Source of the DNA: Aldrovandia affinis
Taxonomy: Eukaryota > Chordata > Actinopteri > Notacanthiformes > Halosauridae
Assembly (NCBI GenBank): GCA_029706075.1
Contig: JAINUG010000031.1
Location: 496,001-560,000 of the forward strand
Length of the DNA: 64,000 nucleotides
Direction: 5' to 3'
The number at the start of each line of letters is the position of its first letter. Within the stretch, counting starts at the first letter, position 1. The position numbers were made by a program, and so were the translations under genes. This document shows, in pieces, positions 33,263 to 46,700 of this stretch. The notes under the pieces are model-generated. The model saw only the letters and a program-made list of their open reading frames with translations. It made no database searches and was not told the DNA's origin.

Positions 33263-36200
33263 CAACAGCCTTTCTATTACTTCAATTGTTTAAGCATTAG
33301 TGCTGGCTAAATTGAGCTCCCCTCCTCACATTCCTCCTCCACCCACTGCCACCTCCCCACTCCACCCAACCCAGACTGTACTCCACCCACCCCCGCTCAT
33401 CTGATTTGCTGGAAATAGATAGTGAAATTTTGGGAGAAAAACCAACCGCCATACACAATAACTTATACTAGGTGTATGGTCATAAGCCACGGTCAAGGTC
33501 AGGCTAGCTAGCTAGTAGCATTGGACAAATTTCTCTTTCTCACTTTTGTAATGATGGATGTGTAAAAGTTGTATAATATTATCTATCAGAAGACATCAAA
33601 CCTTAGTTGTTTTTTTTTGTAAAATCAGATGATGAGCAAAGTAGTTTTCCAGTGTTGTGAAATTGTTGACTCCAGAAATGTTTTCTACAGTATATATGTT
33701 CCAGACTGTAAGAAGTTACCAGGATCAAAGGTTCCTATCAAATTCATGGGAAATTATATGGGTCATTTTTGACCCGGTATATGCAAAGTAGTTGGGGTTG
33801 TAATGCAGAAACTCTTTTTACTCAAAAGGTTAATAAGGAGAAATAAACAGTGATTTGTGAACATTAAAAACAAGATATTTAATAAATACTATACTAATTA
33901 CATAGATTTGATATATGTAGCAACAAGAAAGGTCAATTTGACCAGTGCAATGTATTGAATTCCATAGGAAACCATGTTTTGAGAACATCAAAGACACCTT
34001 ATTTTAATGAATTCCTGAAATATTGGTTACCTGTGTGTGTATTATATTATTTTATCCTTTCTAGAATTGTTTTATCTAGCAGGGACTGCATGATAAGTGT
34101 TACGGCACTGACTGTAAGTGTCTTCCCATGTAGTTCATTCTTCCTGGTAGTATAACAGATTGTCTTTTCGTCATAATTTGAATGCAAGTGAATTAAAAAA
34201 ATATAAATACAATAAATAAAATTGACAGGGTAATAAAATGCTAAAAACAGTGCAATACTATAACCCAGGTCAGCTCTTTCAGTCAGCTCACATATTTCTC
34301 AAAGCAGGAAGACAAACAAGTAGGCTATGAAATATTTTTCCTTTCAGTTTTAATTTGGTGTATTGCCTGACCCTACTGTTGAGTAGAACAGTAAATGATA
34401 AATTATTGGCACACATTTACTTCGAAATAAATCCACATGCTGAGAAGCTTCATTTGTGGTAATTAGATGATTAATTGAGAAGATTATTGTACCGCAATGG
34501 GATGATTGTATAAAAATAGGCTTGAAAAGAGACTGTATTGACCTTGTAGTGTGAGGAAGGAACTACTGGTTAAAAAGTTAGGAATTTCTGCAGCATACCA
34601 GCGCCATCTGTACAAAATTGAAATGATTGAAGAAAGCGTCCTCTCTTAAAGGTGGTGTCCTCAGTGTCCCAAAAACCTCTCCAAAGTGTCCCACATACAT
34701 TTCATTCATTTAATTCCCTTCACATTACTATAAAGCGCATTCATTTACGATAAGCAGGAACACAATTATTATCTAATTTGTCTTGTTTGTCAATTACAAA
34801 TCTATTGCAAATTGAACCAAATTACAGCCCAATTACAATGAACACAATTGATTTGATCATTGAGCTGAAATAAAATAAAAGTGCCCACATTGTGAATGTA
34901 TTGGATCATTCACTTTCCTGCAAACATTTTGAGAGCATAAAGAGTTTAATATAATAATAATAATATTACTATATTATATATGCCATTTAGCGGACACTTT
35001 TATCCAAAGCCACTTAAAGTAGTGAACGCATACATTTTTCAGTATATGTTTTAATATGTTATTAATATGTTAATATATTTTATATGTATTTTAAATTAAA
35101 AGCAGGAAAGTGAACAGATAATGTGAGTAAATGTGAATAAACATACTATGGAATCTATTCGACAATGCCATAAAGCTAGCAAAAGGGTGCAAATGTTTCT
35201 AAAGGACCGGCTGCTTCAATGAACAAGCAAAATTATTTAAAAAGGCATAAATAATAACTAACCAGTCCTTCAAGAAATTGGTCCTCGGCTGTGGAATCCA
35301 AGCTTGAATGATGAGCCTCTGAGATATTCCATATCGCTCTCCTGTGAAACATTCTCTGGGATGGAAAACTTTGGTTTCTTCTAACGAGAAGACATGTGTT
35401 TTCACAAGTGCCGGAGATGTGAAGAAAAGGTGTGTTTTATATCATACAAGAATTACTCAATAAAATCATGTGCTAATTGTGTGTAATACTTGGGAAAACA
35501 CCATTTATGCACTGTGAAACCTAAGACCGTGAACCCGGATGTGATTGAACACCATTTAATTTATTCTATCAGATGACCCAGCTTCAGAGTGAATCAGGTT
35601 TCCAGACAGTATATGTCACTGCATGGGAGTGATTTGAATCCACATGTCTGTCAAAACCATTTTGGCTCCATGTGTAACGGTGAGGCATGGCATTGTAATG
35701 TTATATTACGGAACACTTGGACTCAATTTAAAGGTAGGAAACCTGGCCTGTACTTGCTGCTAAGCATGTGGTTGTGAATTGAATATTATCTGACAGGAAG
35801 GGCAGCAACACAGCATTTATGAAATGTTGATGTGCTTCATTATTATGCAAATAATGAGTACAATTGCTGACTAAATGAGTCCACTTGTACAGAGGCGCAT
35901 TGTTCTGGGATCGTTTTGGTCAGTAAAAATTGGGAGGTTGCCATGTGTGGTACCATCTCACACTTTTTAATGAGATATTACATGCCAACGTAGAGTCTGT
36001 TTTGGCAAAATGTATTTCATAACCACAACTATTTGTATATTTGTGCAGGCCTTTATTAGATAAAGTTTAAGCATAGAGATATAGCCTCTCATATGCATGT
36101 CCACAGACCCTAACAATGTCTGATGTCACATGAACTCTGAATAGCTGGCAACAACAACAGACTTAGAAAAGAGAAAGCAACATTCGTCTCGTGTCAAGTA

Positions 36201-38009
36201 TCACCATCTGCAGTTTTGCTATCTTTGTAATTACTCTCAATAATCGCTGGCCATCAGATTTTACTTTATCCCACATACTTTGCTGCAATGATTTGTTTCA
36301 TTGTATGTCTGTATAACATTGTGTAAGAATGTACGTTTAAGAAATCTGAGCTGCCTTCGGAAAAGGAATCAGCCACATTATTATTAATAATAATGTGTAC
36401 ATGCAGAAATAAACTTTCAACATAATTCTGGTCCCTCATGTCTTTGATAAAGGGTTTACATATACTTTACAATCCAGTGAAACAAAGACTATACCCACAC
36501 TTACCACATGATTTATCATGTACATTAATTCTGTATAGTATGTAGAGAGTTGAATTGGCATGGAGTACGATGATAGTGTGATGCATAAACAATTTATATT
36601 GCATTAAGTATGACTTCCACAGAAACAGCACTGAAATAAGAAATAATTCAAACAGAACACTTACAATATGAAATTTAATTTATTTTCAGTATCTCACAGA
36701 GATCTCTTCAGAGGTTAATACAACAGTATTAAATCACTAGAGCAACATAAAACACATTTATTTATTTATTTATTTACTTGTTGGTTTGTTTATTTATTTT
36801 CCAAAATATGAAATTGAAATAACCATCAAAATAAGTAATTTGAATATTAAGATTAAAAAACATTAGTAAAAAGGGGATGGGCACAATAAATCAATGTAGC
36901 AAAGCTGTTTCGGATAATATCCAATAATGCATCACAAAAAGAAAGGTGATTTCTCACCATGTTTCTGATCTCTGGATAATCACTGCATGCGTAATGTAAT
37001 TTTGTCACTACAGGTACTACACAGTACAACTTTACCCCTGTAACGTTTCACCAAGATAATCATTTGACATCAGTATATCTGAACATTATGCATCTGTCCT
37101 GATTTATTTCACTAATGTATTAAATGAATTATTTTAAAATCATGTATGATACTACTTATACATATGAACTACTTTGTCCGAAAGATCATTCTAATTGAGG
37201 TTAATAAATGGGCTTGATCTTGCTCAAAATATACAAAACATAAAATAAAATAATAATAATAATAATGAGGCATGAACATATGGTATATCTAATATCAAAG
37301 TTGTAATGTATAAATTGAACCAAAAAATATTTACAGCATTTAATGCTATCTGGATTTGACTATCTGAACTTATTTTTAAAGCGACATTGAACCTTACAAT
37401 TAACATACAGCAAATTGTAAGCAATTAAATCAGTGTTCTGGGTTTACCATTTTTCTTTCTTTTTTAAAAATGTGAAATCAATCTAAATTTCCCTGGGGCA
37501 TCAATAGTGCAAATTCTGTTTCAGAAATGTCAATTAGTCTAAACTCTTTTTCAGGTAATTACATTGGCTCATAAAGGCTCATCTGGATTACTATTGACCG
37601 ATGTTCACATGTTCAAGTCAATCAGCACAACATCATTGTCAATAGGACATGAAATAGGCCAAATGAGCTGTCTCCATTAAAAATGGAAGTGGAAGTAAGT
37701 GGAAGTGGGACTTTACTTTGCATTTCATGCTCTTTTCAATTTGTTTCATATGTGACATTTATATATGAATGACTGGTTCATTCTTTCTGAGGACACCATA
37801 AATCTTTATGGACGTGTATTCTAGGATTCAGAACACATCAGAACATTCAGCCTACTTCTACTTGTAAACTATAGCATATTATTGATACAGTTCACTTTGA
37901 TATTATTAGTAGGCTAGTATTTACATTCTAAATAAATAAAGAAAGCCTGCCCTTTTGTATAACTGATCATAATTTTTTTAAAACCTCAATGGATTGGTAG
38001 AGATAGAGG
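33263..38009. other. Non-coding stretch downstream of the contactin gene
   Basis: No gene or intact element recognised apart from a SINE fragment at 34978-35045 and an (AAT)n run near 37249-37268. The missing last contactin exon could lie here or further left; I did not find it. Confidence 0.4.
34978..35045 (-). repeat. SINE fragment
   Basis: ATGCCATTTAGCGGACACTT, TTATCCAAAGCCACTTAAAG and AGTAGTGAACGCATACATTT match the body of the SINEs at 13475 and 14628. The tRNA-like head is absent. Confidence 0.75.
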
Positions 38010-38010
38010 C

Positions 38011-39540
38011 CTCTAGTTTCGTTGTCAAAGCGCAATGAGCTGACAGTAACGCCAATCCTGGACGGAGGCTTGTCTATTCTGGTATTTTCGTGACAGTAGA
38101 CGGTTTCGATATGGCACACCTGTGGCGCAGTTGTAAAATACGTTGGTTTAAGAAGAATATATTACCTGTGGGTGTGGTGAGGTTTTGTTTCATTATGGCC
38201 AATCAGATCATCAAATATTTTTCCCATTAATACCTTTGCCATAGTGAAATGTCAATTTCGTCTTGTCTAATGAAGAGCAAGCGCCAAGGCTTGCAAAGAG
38301 CACGTTATGAAACTTGCTTTCACTACAATAAAATGGAGTATGTAATTGGACGATATAATGTGATAGATATAGTTTATACTAAACTAAACGAAACTAACAT
38401 GCATGTGTCCGTTTCCTACTGAGAAAATCGCTTTTTCTCAGTAGAGAAATTAATATAGGTGTCCAGGTGGAGGAAGAGGAAAAGATGTGTGGCACAAGTT
38501 AGTTCAGTTTAGTTTGTGGATTTTCACCAAAGCCACATATATTAAAACATGTTTATTAACATTATTAACTACATTTCATTGATGCTCCGCATAGGGTGCC
38601 CCGCATTTTGACTTGTTGTCCCATGTCCCATCACATCCTGCAACGTCAGATGTTGTGCATAAAAATATATCCGTTATGTTATTATTTTACGAAGTAATAT
38701 CTGCTACCCCATTATCATCGCCCAGTGTCAATTAATGTTGTTTCAGAATTCTATCGCTGTTATTTTGATGATTACAGCATTTAAAATAAAGTACAAACAT
38801 TTATGGACATAAAATATGGACAACAGCAATCGCTTCATTTTTTTCATTCGTTATTATTCCTCGTTTTAAGGTCCCTCCTCTCCCATCCAATCATATCCAA
38901 CCTCTACAATCGCTCAGGGTATTACCCCATTATACACCGGCAAATTACGTAGCCTACATTTTATTGTAGTGAACGTTTAATATTTAACACAACATAAACC
39001 ATTGCACATACATACATATATTTATTTTAAAAACATGTATCAATTACACAGGTGTAGAGATGGTCTCTCTCATTCATGTGTATTGAACCACTCCTTACAA
39101 GTGCAAAGCTCAAATAATTTGAACTGCTTAGTTGAATACAGGTTGCATTTCAAATAGTTATATATTGAACGATTTGCCTCAGAGTGAGATAAAATACAGA
39201 ACATCCACAAAGCAGTCTTGTGTGATGGAGGATTTATCGCATATCTGCCCTATCTGTTCATATGTTTCCATTAATAACGTCACCAAACTAGCATATAACG
39301 CCCTGCATTTCAGTTAAGACGTGGTCTGGCTGGACGAAAACGCAAACAAATTATCACGCCCAAAACTTGCACATCACCCCCCATTGCGCTGCCCAACCCA
39401 TGTTGACGCAAACCCCTTTATTGCCGACCACGAAAATACCAAACTGGGATGAGGTAAAAAATAGTACGTTTGCGACGGCCAAAACTAGCAATTACACTAC
39501 CGTCCAGGTGCATTTTCACTATTACCTCCCCAAACTAGAT
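38011..39540 (+). repeat. Repeat family R, copy R3 (most complete, ~1.53 kb)
   Basis: It begins CTCTAGTTTCGTTGTCAAAG and ends CCCCAAACTAGA, so its ends form a short imperfect inverted repeat (CTCTAGTTTCG / TCTAGTTTG). No coding capacity. A small internal stem, CTACTGAGAAA/TTCTCAGTAG, lies near 38422-38450. Short inverted termini and several scattered copies suggest a non-autonomous DNA transposon; a target duplication was not convincing. Confidence 0.75.
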
Positions 39541-40201
39541 TCCAGAGATCAAAATACCAACTTAATGTAAGGCGATGCAAGTCTGCTCTCAATACTCCGT
39601 CTACGTTCTTCAGAAAACTATGTTGTAAAAGCAGATACATTGTTTATTAAAGGTAAGTCATTTAATGTTTATGATAGGAATGCCACATGTATCCTTGCTT
39701 GAGTTTATTCTTTGCACTGTATAATCTTTAAAGGCATTGCAGTTTTAATTTCTGTTGTACAAAATCCACCTTGGTGCTATAAAAGACATGAATGTGCAAA
39801 TATAAGATATTTTGCCTACATCAAAACTGAAATGCCCCCTTGAATTAAGACCTGAAAAAGAAAAGAAAAAAGAATGAAAATTAACACGGAAACGTATCAT
39901 AAAGAGAAAATCAGTACATAAACTGCTTCCCTAGAAGCACCACGGTAGGCTTCTGTCAAATGCAGATACATGTTTTGTTTTATTTTTCATTCATCTACTG
40001 CCTGCACATAGGAGTTATTACATTTTAAATTAGTCAACAATACATAACACACCAATGTATGCAATTCTGATCCAAGGGAGAAATACAGCCATCTATATAT
40101 AAGCCTTATATACGATATAGAAATATGCATTTCTTAGCTAAATGGATCAGTTTGGCACATAATTATATTCAAATGTATTCTACGAATGCAACAACTCTTA
40201 C
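39541..40201. other. Sequence 3' of the last recognised contactin exon
   Basis: This is intron or 3' flank following the donor at 40200-40201. No splice-flanked frame with a hydrophobic GPI-type tail was recognised. Confidence 0.4.
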
Positions 40202-40370
40202 TGGACATCTTTGGGATCCTGATGGGGCCACTGCTGCTGCCATCCCCACCATCGCTTAGGGCCTTGATCTCGATGAGGTAGTCCTCACCAGGGGGAAGAT
40301 CTAGCTCCACCGAAGTTCTGTTGGTCTCGACCACGCTTGTTCTCCTGTGCCAGTTCTCACGATACACCAC
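40202..40370 (-). CDS. cntn3: cntn3 exon: FN4, second half (last exon recognised)
   Basis: Encodes [56 protein letters not shown] and ends on one base of the next codon. Acceptor TCCCCAG, donor gtaaga. At least one more coding exon, with the GPI-attachment tail, must follow. Confidence 0.95.
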
Positions 40371-40682
40371 CTGGGGAAGGGGAACGGGGAGAGAGGGAAT
40401 CATGGTCAAAGGCCCCTGTCCTCACCAGGTGGTCACTTGCCATCATTAATCATGGTTGCTTGTGGAACTAGTGACAGTTTCAATTAAGAATATAGCAACG
40501 AAGAGTCTCAGATTTTATATGCTTTTTTTTTTTTTGCTGGTCTAATAGAAAATCCTAAATGAAAGTCCTAGGTCCTAAGTCCTAAATAAAAAATGTCTGA
40601 CATGGTTTACAAACACTGACCTTTGTCCTTTCACCTGGAGAGAAGCAGTAATATCGATTAGACTTTCATAAATTCTAGAAGC

Positions 40683-40739
<57 letters not shown>

Positions 40740-43700
40740 ATGTGTAGGTGGCTGCTTAGGTGTCCTTCAAAATAAACCACTTTAAAAACGCTGATTTATG
40801 ACCAAAAATATTGTTGATGGTCAGTTACAGTATATGAACATTTATTTTTGTCTTTTGTCCCTCACAACACTTATTGTACTTTTCCCTATCCCAAAAGTGA
40901 GATGTCTTCTCTCTTCTCTCTATTTTTTTTTCAATGGAAAGTCTCTTTCTTTTCACGTACAGCATTTATTTTCGCTTTACAAGCGTATCTCAAGAGCTTT
41001 GTGGGTCAAATAATGCTTAGATAGTGTTTTGTCTACATGACATTTACTCTGCTTTGATTTAGTTTAGCTGCTTACACATTGAGTGTCTCAATGACAGCCA
41101 CAGAATTGGCAGAAAGCTAACTAGTAAATGAACAGCACAAGCATAAAAGTTGCCACTTCGCCAGGCTGTCAAACTTCAATTGACATTGAGATCTACGGTG
41201 CCCCTTCAAAGTCTACACCCCATCTCAAAAATGTTAACTTTTGTTGCCTTACAGTCTGAAAATTAAACATATTAACTCAGAGTTTTTTCACCTTTATTAA
41301 CACATTTTACCTTACAAAAAAATAAAATAATGAACATTAATAAAAAAACTAAAAAACTGGAATAACTTAGATTGATAAGTCTACACCCCACTTATCATAC
41401 CAATTATAAACTAGCTCAGGAGTAACCAATCCACTTCCAGATCACACACCAAGCTAATTGGCCTCCACCTGTGTTCAATTGTATTGATTCTGATTACTTT
41501 AGAATAAAATCAGCTGTTCCTAGAGGATTCAACTGCTGGGAAGTGCATTTCAGAGTGGAGAATCCACCATGAGCAACAAGGAGCTTTCAGAAGAAATCTG
41601 ACATAAAGTTGTGGAAAGGCACATATCAGGAAATGGGTATAGAAAGATTTCAAAGGCCTTACATATCCCTTAGAGCATGGTCAAAACCATAATTAAGAAG
41701 TGGAAGATGCATGGCACCACCAGGATCTTGCCTAGATCAGGCTGTCCGTCCAAGCTGGATGACCGAGCAAGGAGACTGATCAGAGAGGTCACCAAAAGGC
41801 CAATGGCAACTATGAAGGAGCTACAGGACTTTATGGCAAAGAGTGGTCAATGTGCGCACATGTCAACAATACAGAAAGCTCTCCACAATTCTGGTCTGTA
41901 TGGTAGGGTGGCAATAAGGAAGCCACTACTCAAACAAGTCCACATTGAGTCCCGTTTGAGGTATGCAAAAAAAAACCCACTGAAAATTCTGAAGCCATGT
42001 GGCAAAAAGTGTTGTGGTCAGATGAAACGAAGATGGAAATGCAAAATGACTAGGCCTAAATGCAAAACTTTATGTTTGGCGAAAACCCAATACCCACCCA
42101 ATATCCCAATATCACCCAAAGAACACCATCCCTACTGTAAAGCATGGTGGTGACAGCATTCTCTTATGGGGGTGTTTCCCATTAGCAGGGACTGGGGCTA
42201 TTGTCGGGAAAACCTTCTGCCCTCTGCAAGAAAGTTGAAATTGGGAAGAACGTTCACCTTTCAGCATGACAACAACCCAAAGCACACAGCTAAAGCAACA
42301 GTAGGGTGGCTGAAAAACAAAAGGGTGAATGTCCTTGAGTGGCCTAGTCAGAGCCCTGACCTAAATCCTATTGAAAACCTCTGGAATGACTTGGAGTGCT
42401 GTCCATTGACGGTCCTCACACAATCTGACTGAGCTTGAAAAGTTCTGTAAGGAAGAAATGGACAAACGTTGCCCAATCTAGGTGTGCAAAGCTGGTAGAG
42501 ACATATCCAAACAGACTCATGGCTGTAATTCAAGCAAAGAGTGCTTCTACCAGGTACTAACTCAGTGGGGTGTATATTTATCAATCCAAGTTATTCTCGT
42601 TTTTTATTTGTTATTAATCTTCAGAAATTTTGAGAATAATTTTTTCACTTGGAAATTGTAAGGTAAAATGTGCAAATAAAGGTGGGAAACGTCTGATTTA
42701 ATACGTTTTAATTTCAGGCTGTAAGGCAACAAAAGGTTCATTTTCAGAGGTGTAGACTTTAAAGGGCCACTGTAAGTGAGGTGGGCAGATAATCTGGTAA
42801 ATCACATGTACGGGAGTCGGTTCTGCAGGAGCATGCTGTAATGGTTTCTCAAAATGAATATGAATCAAATAATTTGATTTGTATACGATATAATAGATAA
42901 GGCCATCTGCAAAGTCTAAAATTCTATCTTCTATCAACATTTTATCTAATGTGGGAATGAGTCTTCAGATATTTATCATTTTCCTGCAGGGGCTTAGTAA
43001 AAGATGATATGAATTGCTAATTATTATCAGGGGTACTTGCAAAGCCTCTATGGCGTTCAAAAGCAGCAGGTTTGAATCGTGCAGAACTTCAGCAAGGAAA
43101 CAACATCTATAGAACCCAGCTGCTTCCTTACCTCCACTCCCATGCATCTAAGAGGGCTGGGTTAAATTACCCCAAATTCTCAGAAGCAAATTAATTCATT
43201 ACAAGAAAGTTGTGTGATTAACTCTGATTTGTATCTTCTCCCAGAGCTCATACTAGACACACTTAGACATGATAGCAAAAAATAAAAATGGCTGTACATC
43301 TCACAGACCCTTAACATGTATGCATGCCCTTGTCAGATACAGAAACCTCTTGAGTTCTGAACACAAGGCCTATCTTTAAAACACACATAGGCCTGTATCT
43401 GCTAGATTAACTTTACAGAAATATTTAGCCCCAGCTTTAAAAAATAAACATTAATGAGACCCAGCCTATTCATTTTGTCCTCTGTAGAGGACATCGGTTT
43501 TTAGTCTATATCGTTTTACTCATTTGAGCTACCCTATTAAGTCCTGGTGTACTGTACAGAGGACATCCTGGCCTTTTCAATGATGTATCATGTGTTAGGC
43601 TGGGATGAGGGAAACCCCCTCTTCCTGAAGAGCCAAAATGGCTGCTGCCACAAGAAGTGCTTGTCGTGAAAGGAAAAATGGTAACTAAAATATTGCTTAG

Positions 43701-46700
43701 CCATTTAAAATCTAAATTGTGAGTTGTTGTTTTAACTCTAAAGAGGCATGAAATCACAAAAAAGCTTAATTTGAAGACCCTTTTTTTCCTTGGGTCTCAG
43801 GAGGATTGTCAGGAAACTTGGCCAGGACTGGCACTGACCGAGGCCTCTGGAGTACTTCAACATCCTGGGTAAGGAAACATTTATGTGGTATCTGTGAAGT
43901 ATATGGACACGTTCATGTTTAATCTTATTAAATAATTGAGAACAAAAGTTTGAAAGAAATCCATTAACAGATACGCGCCCCCTACCCCTGTTTAGGGGCA
44001 GGAAAAACTAATTAGCAATCAGACACTCAGCAGGTAGAATGTCATCCTGGGGGAATAGACATACTTCTCCATTAATTGGCCTTGATTGGGGAGAGCTTAG
44101 ATTTGAAGCATCATAACAAAGACTTTTCCTGATAAAACTTGAACTTCAACAATTAAAAATCTGTTCTTAAAGGACTGCCCTGAGGGGCCTCTGGTAGCGT
44201 AACGGTCTAAGCATTCGCTTGCAATGCAAGTTGCTTAGTGCAGCCGCGGTTCGTAGCCTGACTGTGCCGATCATGGGCAGCGATAGGCTGTCCGCCTCAG
44301 GGGGAGGAGGGGAAGGTGAGCCGGCACGAGCTTGTCAAGAAGCGCGGAGGGTGTCTCTAGAAAGTAGGTGGGCGAGTTCCATTTCGGAAGGGGCGGATCA
44401 TCACCGGAATTACTTTGCCCTGTAGTGACGGGCGGCAAGTTCGTGGGGGAATGCATTGTACATTCCTGGGTAATGGAATAAACTCTCACCTTGTATCCGA
44501 TCACTTCCGACTCATTGTCCATAGCCTTCACATGTTCCCAATTCAAAAAGATCTTGGAGTTTGTCAAGTTCCACTCAATATTCCCTGGTGGTTGACTTGG
44601 TGCTGAAAAATGTCCAATCACATGGATACATGCTTTAATAAATTCCATCAATACTTTCAATCTACACCTCAATTACTTCTTCTTCTTCTTTTGGTATCTG
44701 TCATCAGCAATGTTGAAATTGAGTCTCTGCTGTGATTACAATTTTCAATGTTGCAGCAGTGGTGTAGCATTGAATTCTAAATAGTTTTAATATAAATGCA
44801 TGTTATATGTATAATAATGTTGTTTTTTAAATATACTTGCATCATCACTTGTCTGAGCTCTTAAATTAAAGGAATATAAGTGTTAAATGACGTGGCACAC
44901 ATGGATCCTGGTCAGAGACAAAGAGGAGACCGAGTGTCTCGAGACTATTTGGAGCACAGCGGGAGGCCAGCTACCATGATGGCCCCCCTACAGGCCTGTC
45001 AGGAGAGGAGCCAGGGGAGGTGCCATAACAAGCATATGGTCGGAAGGAGGGTGTTTCCCACAGGACACAAACCCCCCCCCCCCTTCATGGTCACTTGTCA
45101 GCCACGAGATACCGGGGAACTGACCAGTGACAAAGCGAGACTCATGGCTTAAAACCATAAGCAAAACTATACGAACTTGTCACTTAACGGAGAGTTACCT
45201 TGCCAACAACAGCACGCGAATCGATAAGTACCAGGACTTTGTTCTAATTATCGAATCGGACTGCCGGTTGCCGCTTCCTTCAAGTCTCGCCTGATTGTCT
45301 GATCTCAGAGTCTCAACGCAGCTCTGCATGGGTTCCTTTGAACTGACTTCCTCTACTGGCTGTCCTCCCCACAAAATAAATACAGAATATGTGTATGTTG
45401 ATGCGATCCAAGCTAATGTCACTACAGTGACATACCATACTTTTAAGCACCCACGTTTGTGCACAAGCCCACACACAGGAATGCACTGAGTGTGTGTGTG
45501 CATGTTCTTTACGTTATACAAATTCAGTGCAAAGCTGAAACGATAACCTACTTCAAAACCAACAGCAGCCGTAGAGAAGAATCCCATCTCATTGTCAGTG
45601 TGTTCAAAAAAGGCAAATCTATTAGAAACTTCAGCTAAGAATGGGTCTTAATTGCTGACTATTCATTTTACAACAACTTTAATTGCCTGCTCAGTCTATT
45701 AGCTGAAATTAGTTCACAAACACTCTCCACTGAGATGGAGAGATTTATCTTATCAGTAACTGTGTCTTAAATGCTCTACTTTGTTCAGGCTCACGTCCGT
45801 TGGTATCAGATAATTACCAAACTTTAGGCTGAAACCTTGTTATTAAAATACTGCAAGCAATCTAAATCTCCCCATCTGACAAACCTTCCCTTGGGTTCAT
45901 TAATCTGTAAAGCGTTTCTCTGTGTGAATGAGGTGTGGAGTGCAAGGAAGGTACCCAGTCCCTGTATGGGCAGCTACAGTACTCCAGTCAAGACCCCAGT
46001 CATATGAGTAAAGAGAATGCTGCACACAAATATACCATGTGACCAGCATCGCCCAAAACCAGAGACCAGACTCACGTGGCTTCTTGGTGGTGATGTTGAC
46101 CGGAGCACTGGGCGGGCCAGTGCCCGCGCTGTTGTGGGCCTTGACTGCCACGTAATAGGAAGTGCTACCCTTCAGACGCGTGATGTTGGCCATTGTGTCT
46201 GTGACTCTGAACCTCTGTGCATCGCTCTCCACTTCCCCCTCCTCCCAGTAAAGTACCTGATAAAGCAGATGAGAAGAAGGCATTGATCTCAGCGTCTCAC
46301 TATGAAAACATACAGTTTTGATTGAATTCTAAAGCTCAATTACATCGATTAGTCCATTAGTCATCATAGGCCGTGTGCGACTATACAGTTTGTGTCAATA
46401 AAATTGCAGAACCAGAAAACGCTATAAATTATCCTGAGCTAATAAAAGAAAGAAGTCCCTCAGGGCTGGGGTGGGGGCTGGGCTGCCGTTTGTTGGAACT
46501 TAAAAGAGAGGTTACTTGTAAGAGATCATTCCGGCCGCAAGGTCAAAGACTCAGAGAGTGATACAAAGCTCTGAACACACCTCTAAAGCCCCCCTGTTGG
46601 TTTGTGAAAACTTGACCACAGTGACACACTCATTCTCAACTGGGAAAACCTCTTGGCTGTAGTGATAAATTTGAGATTCTACAAAGGCATGTATTGTCCT

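Noticed and set aside
45195..45587. 130-codon minus frame near the FN3/FN4 exons
   Set aside because: It overlaps the LTR-like repeat and shows no FNIII motif or splice phase fitting cntn3.
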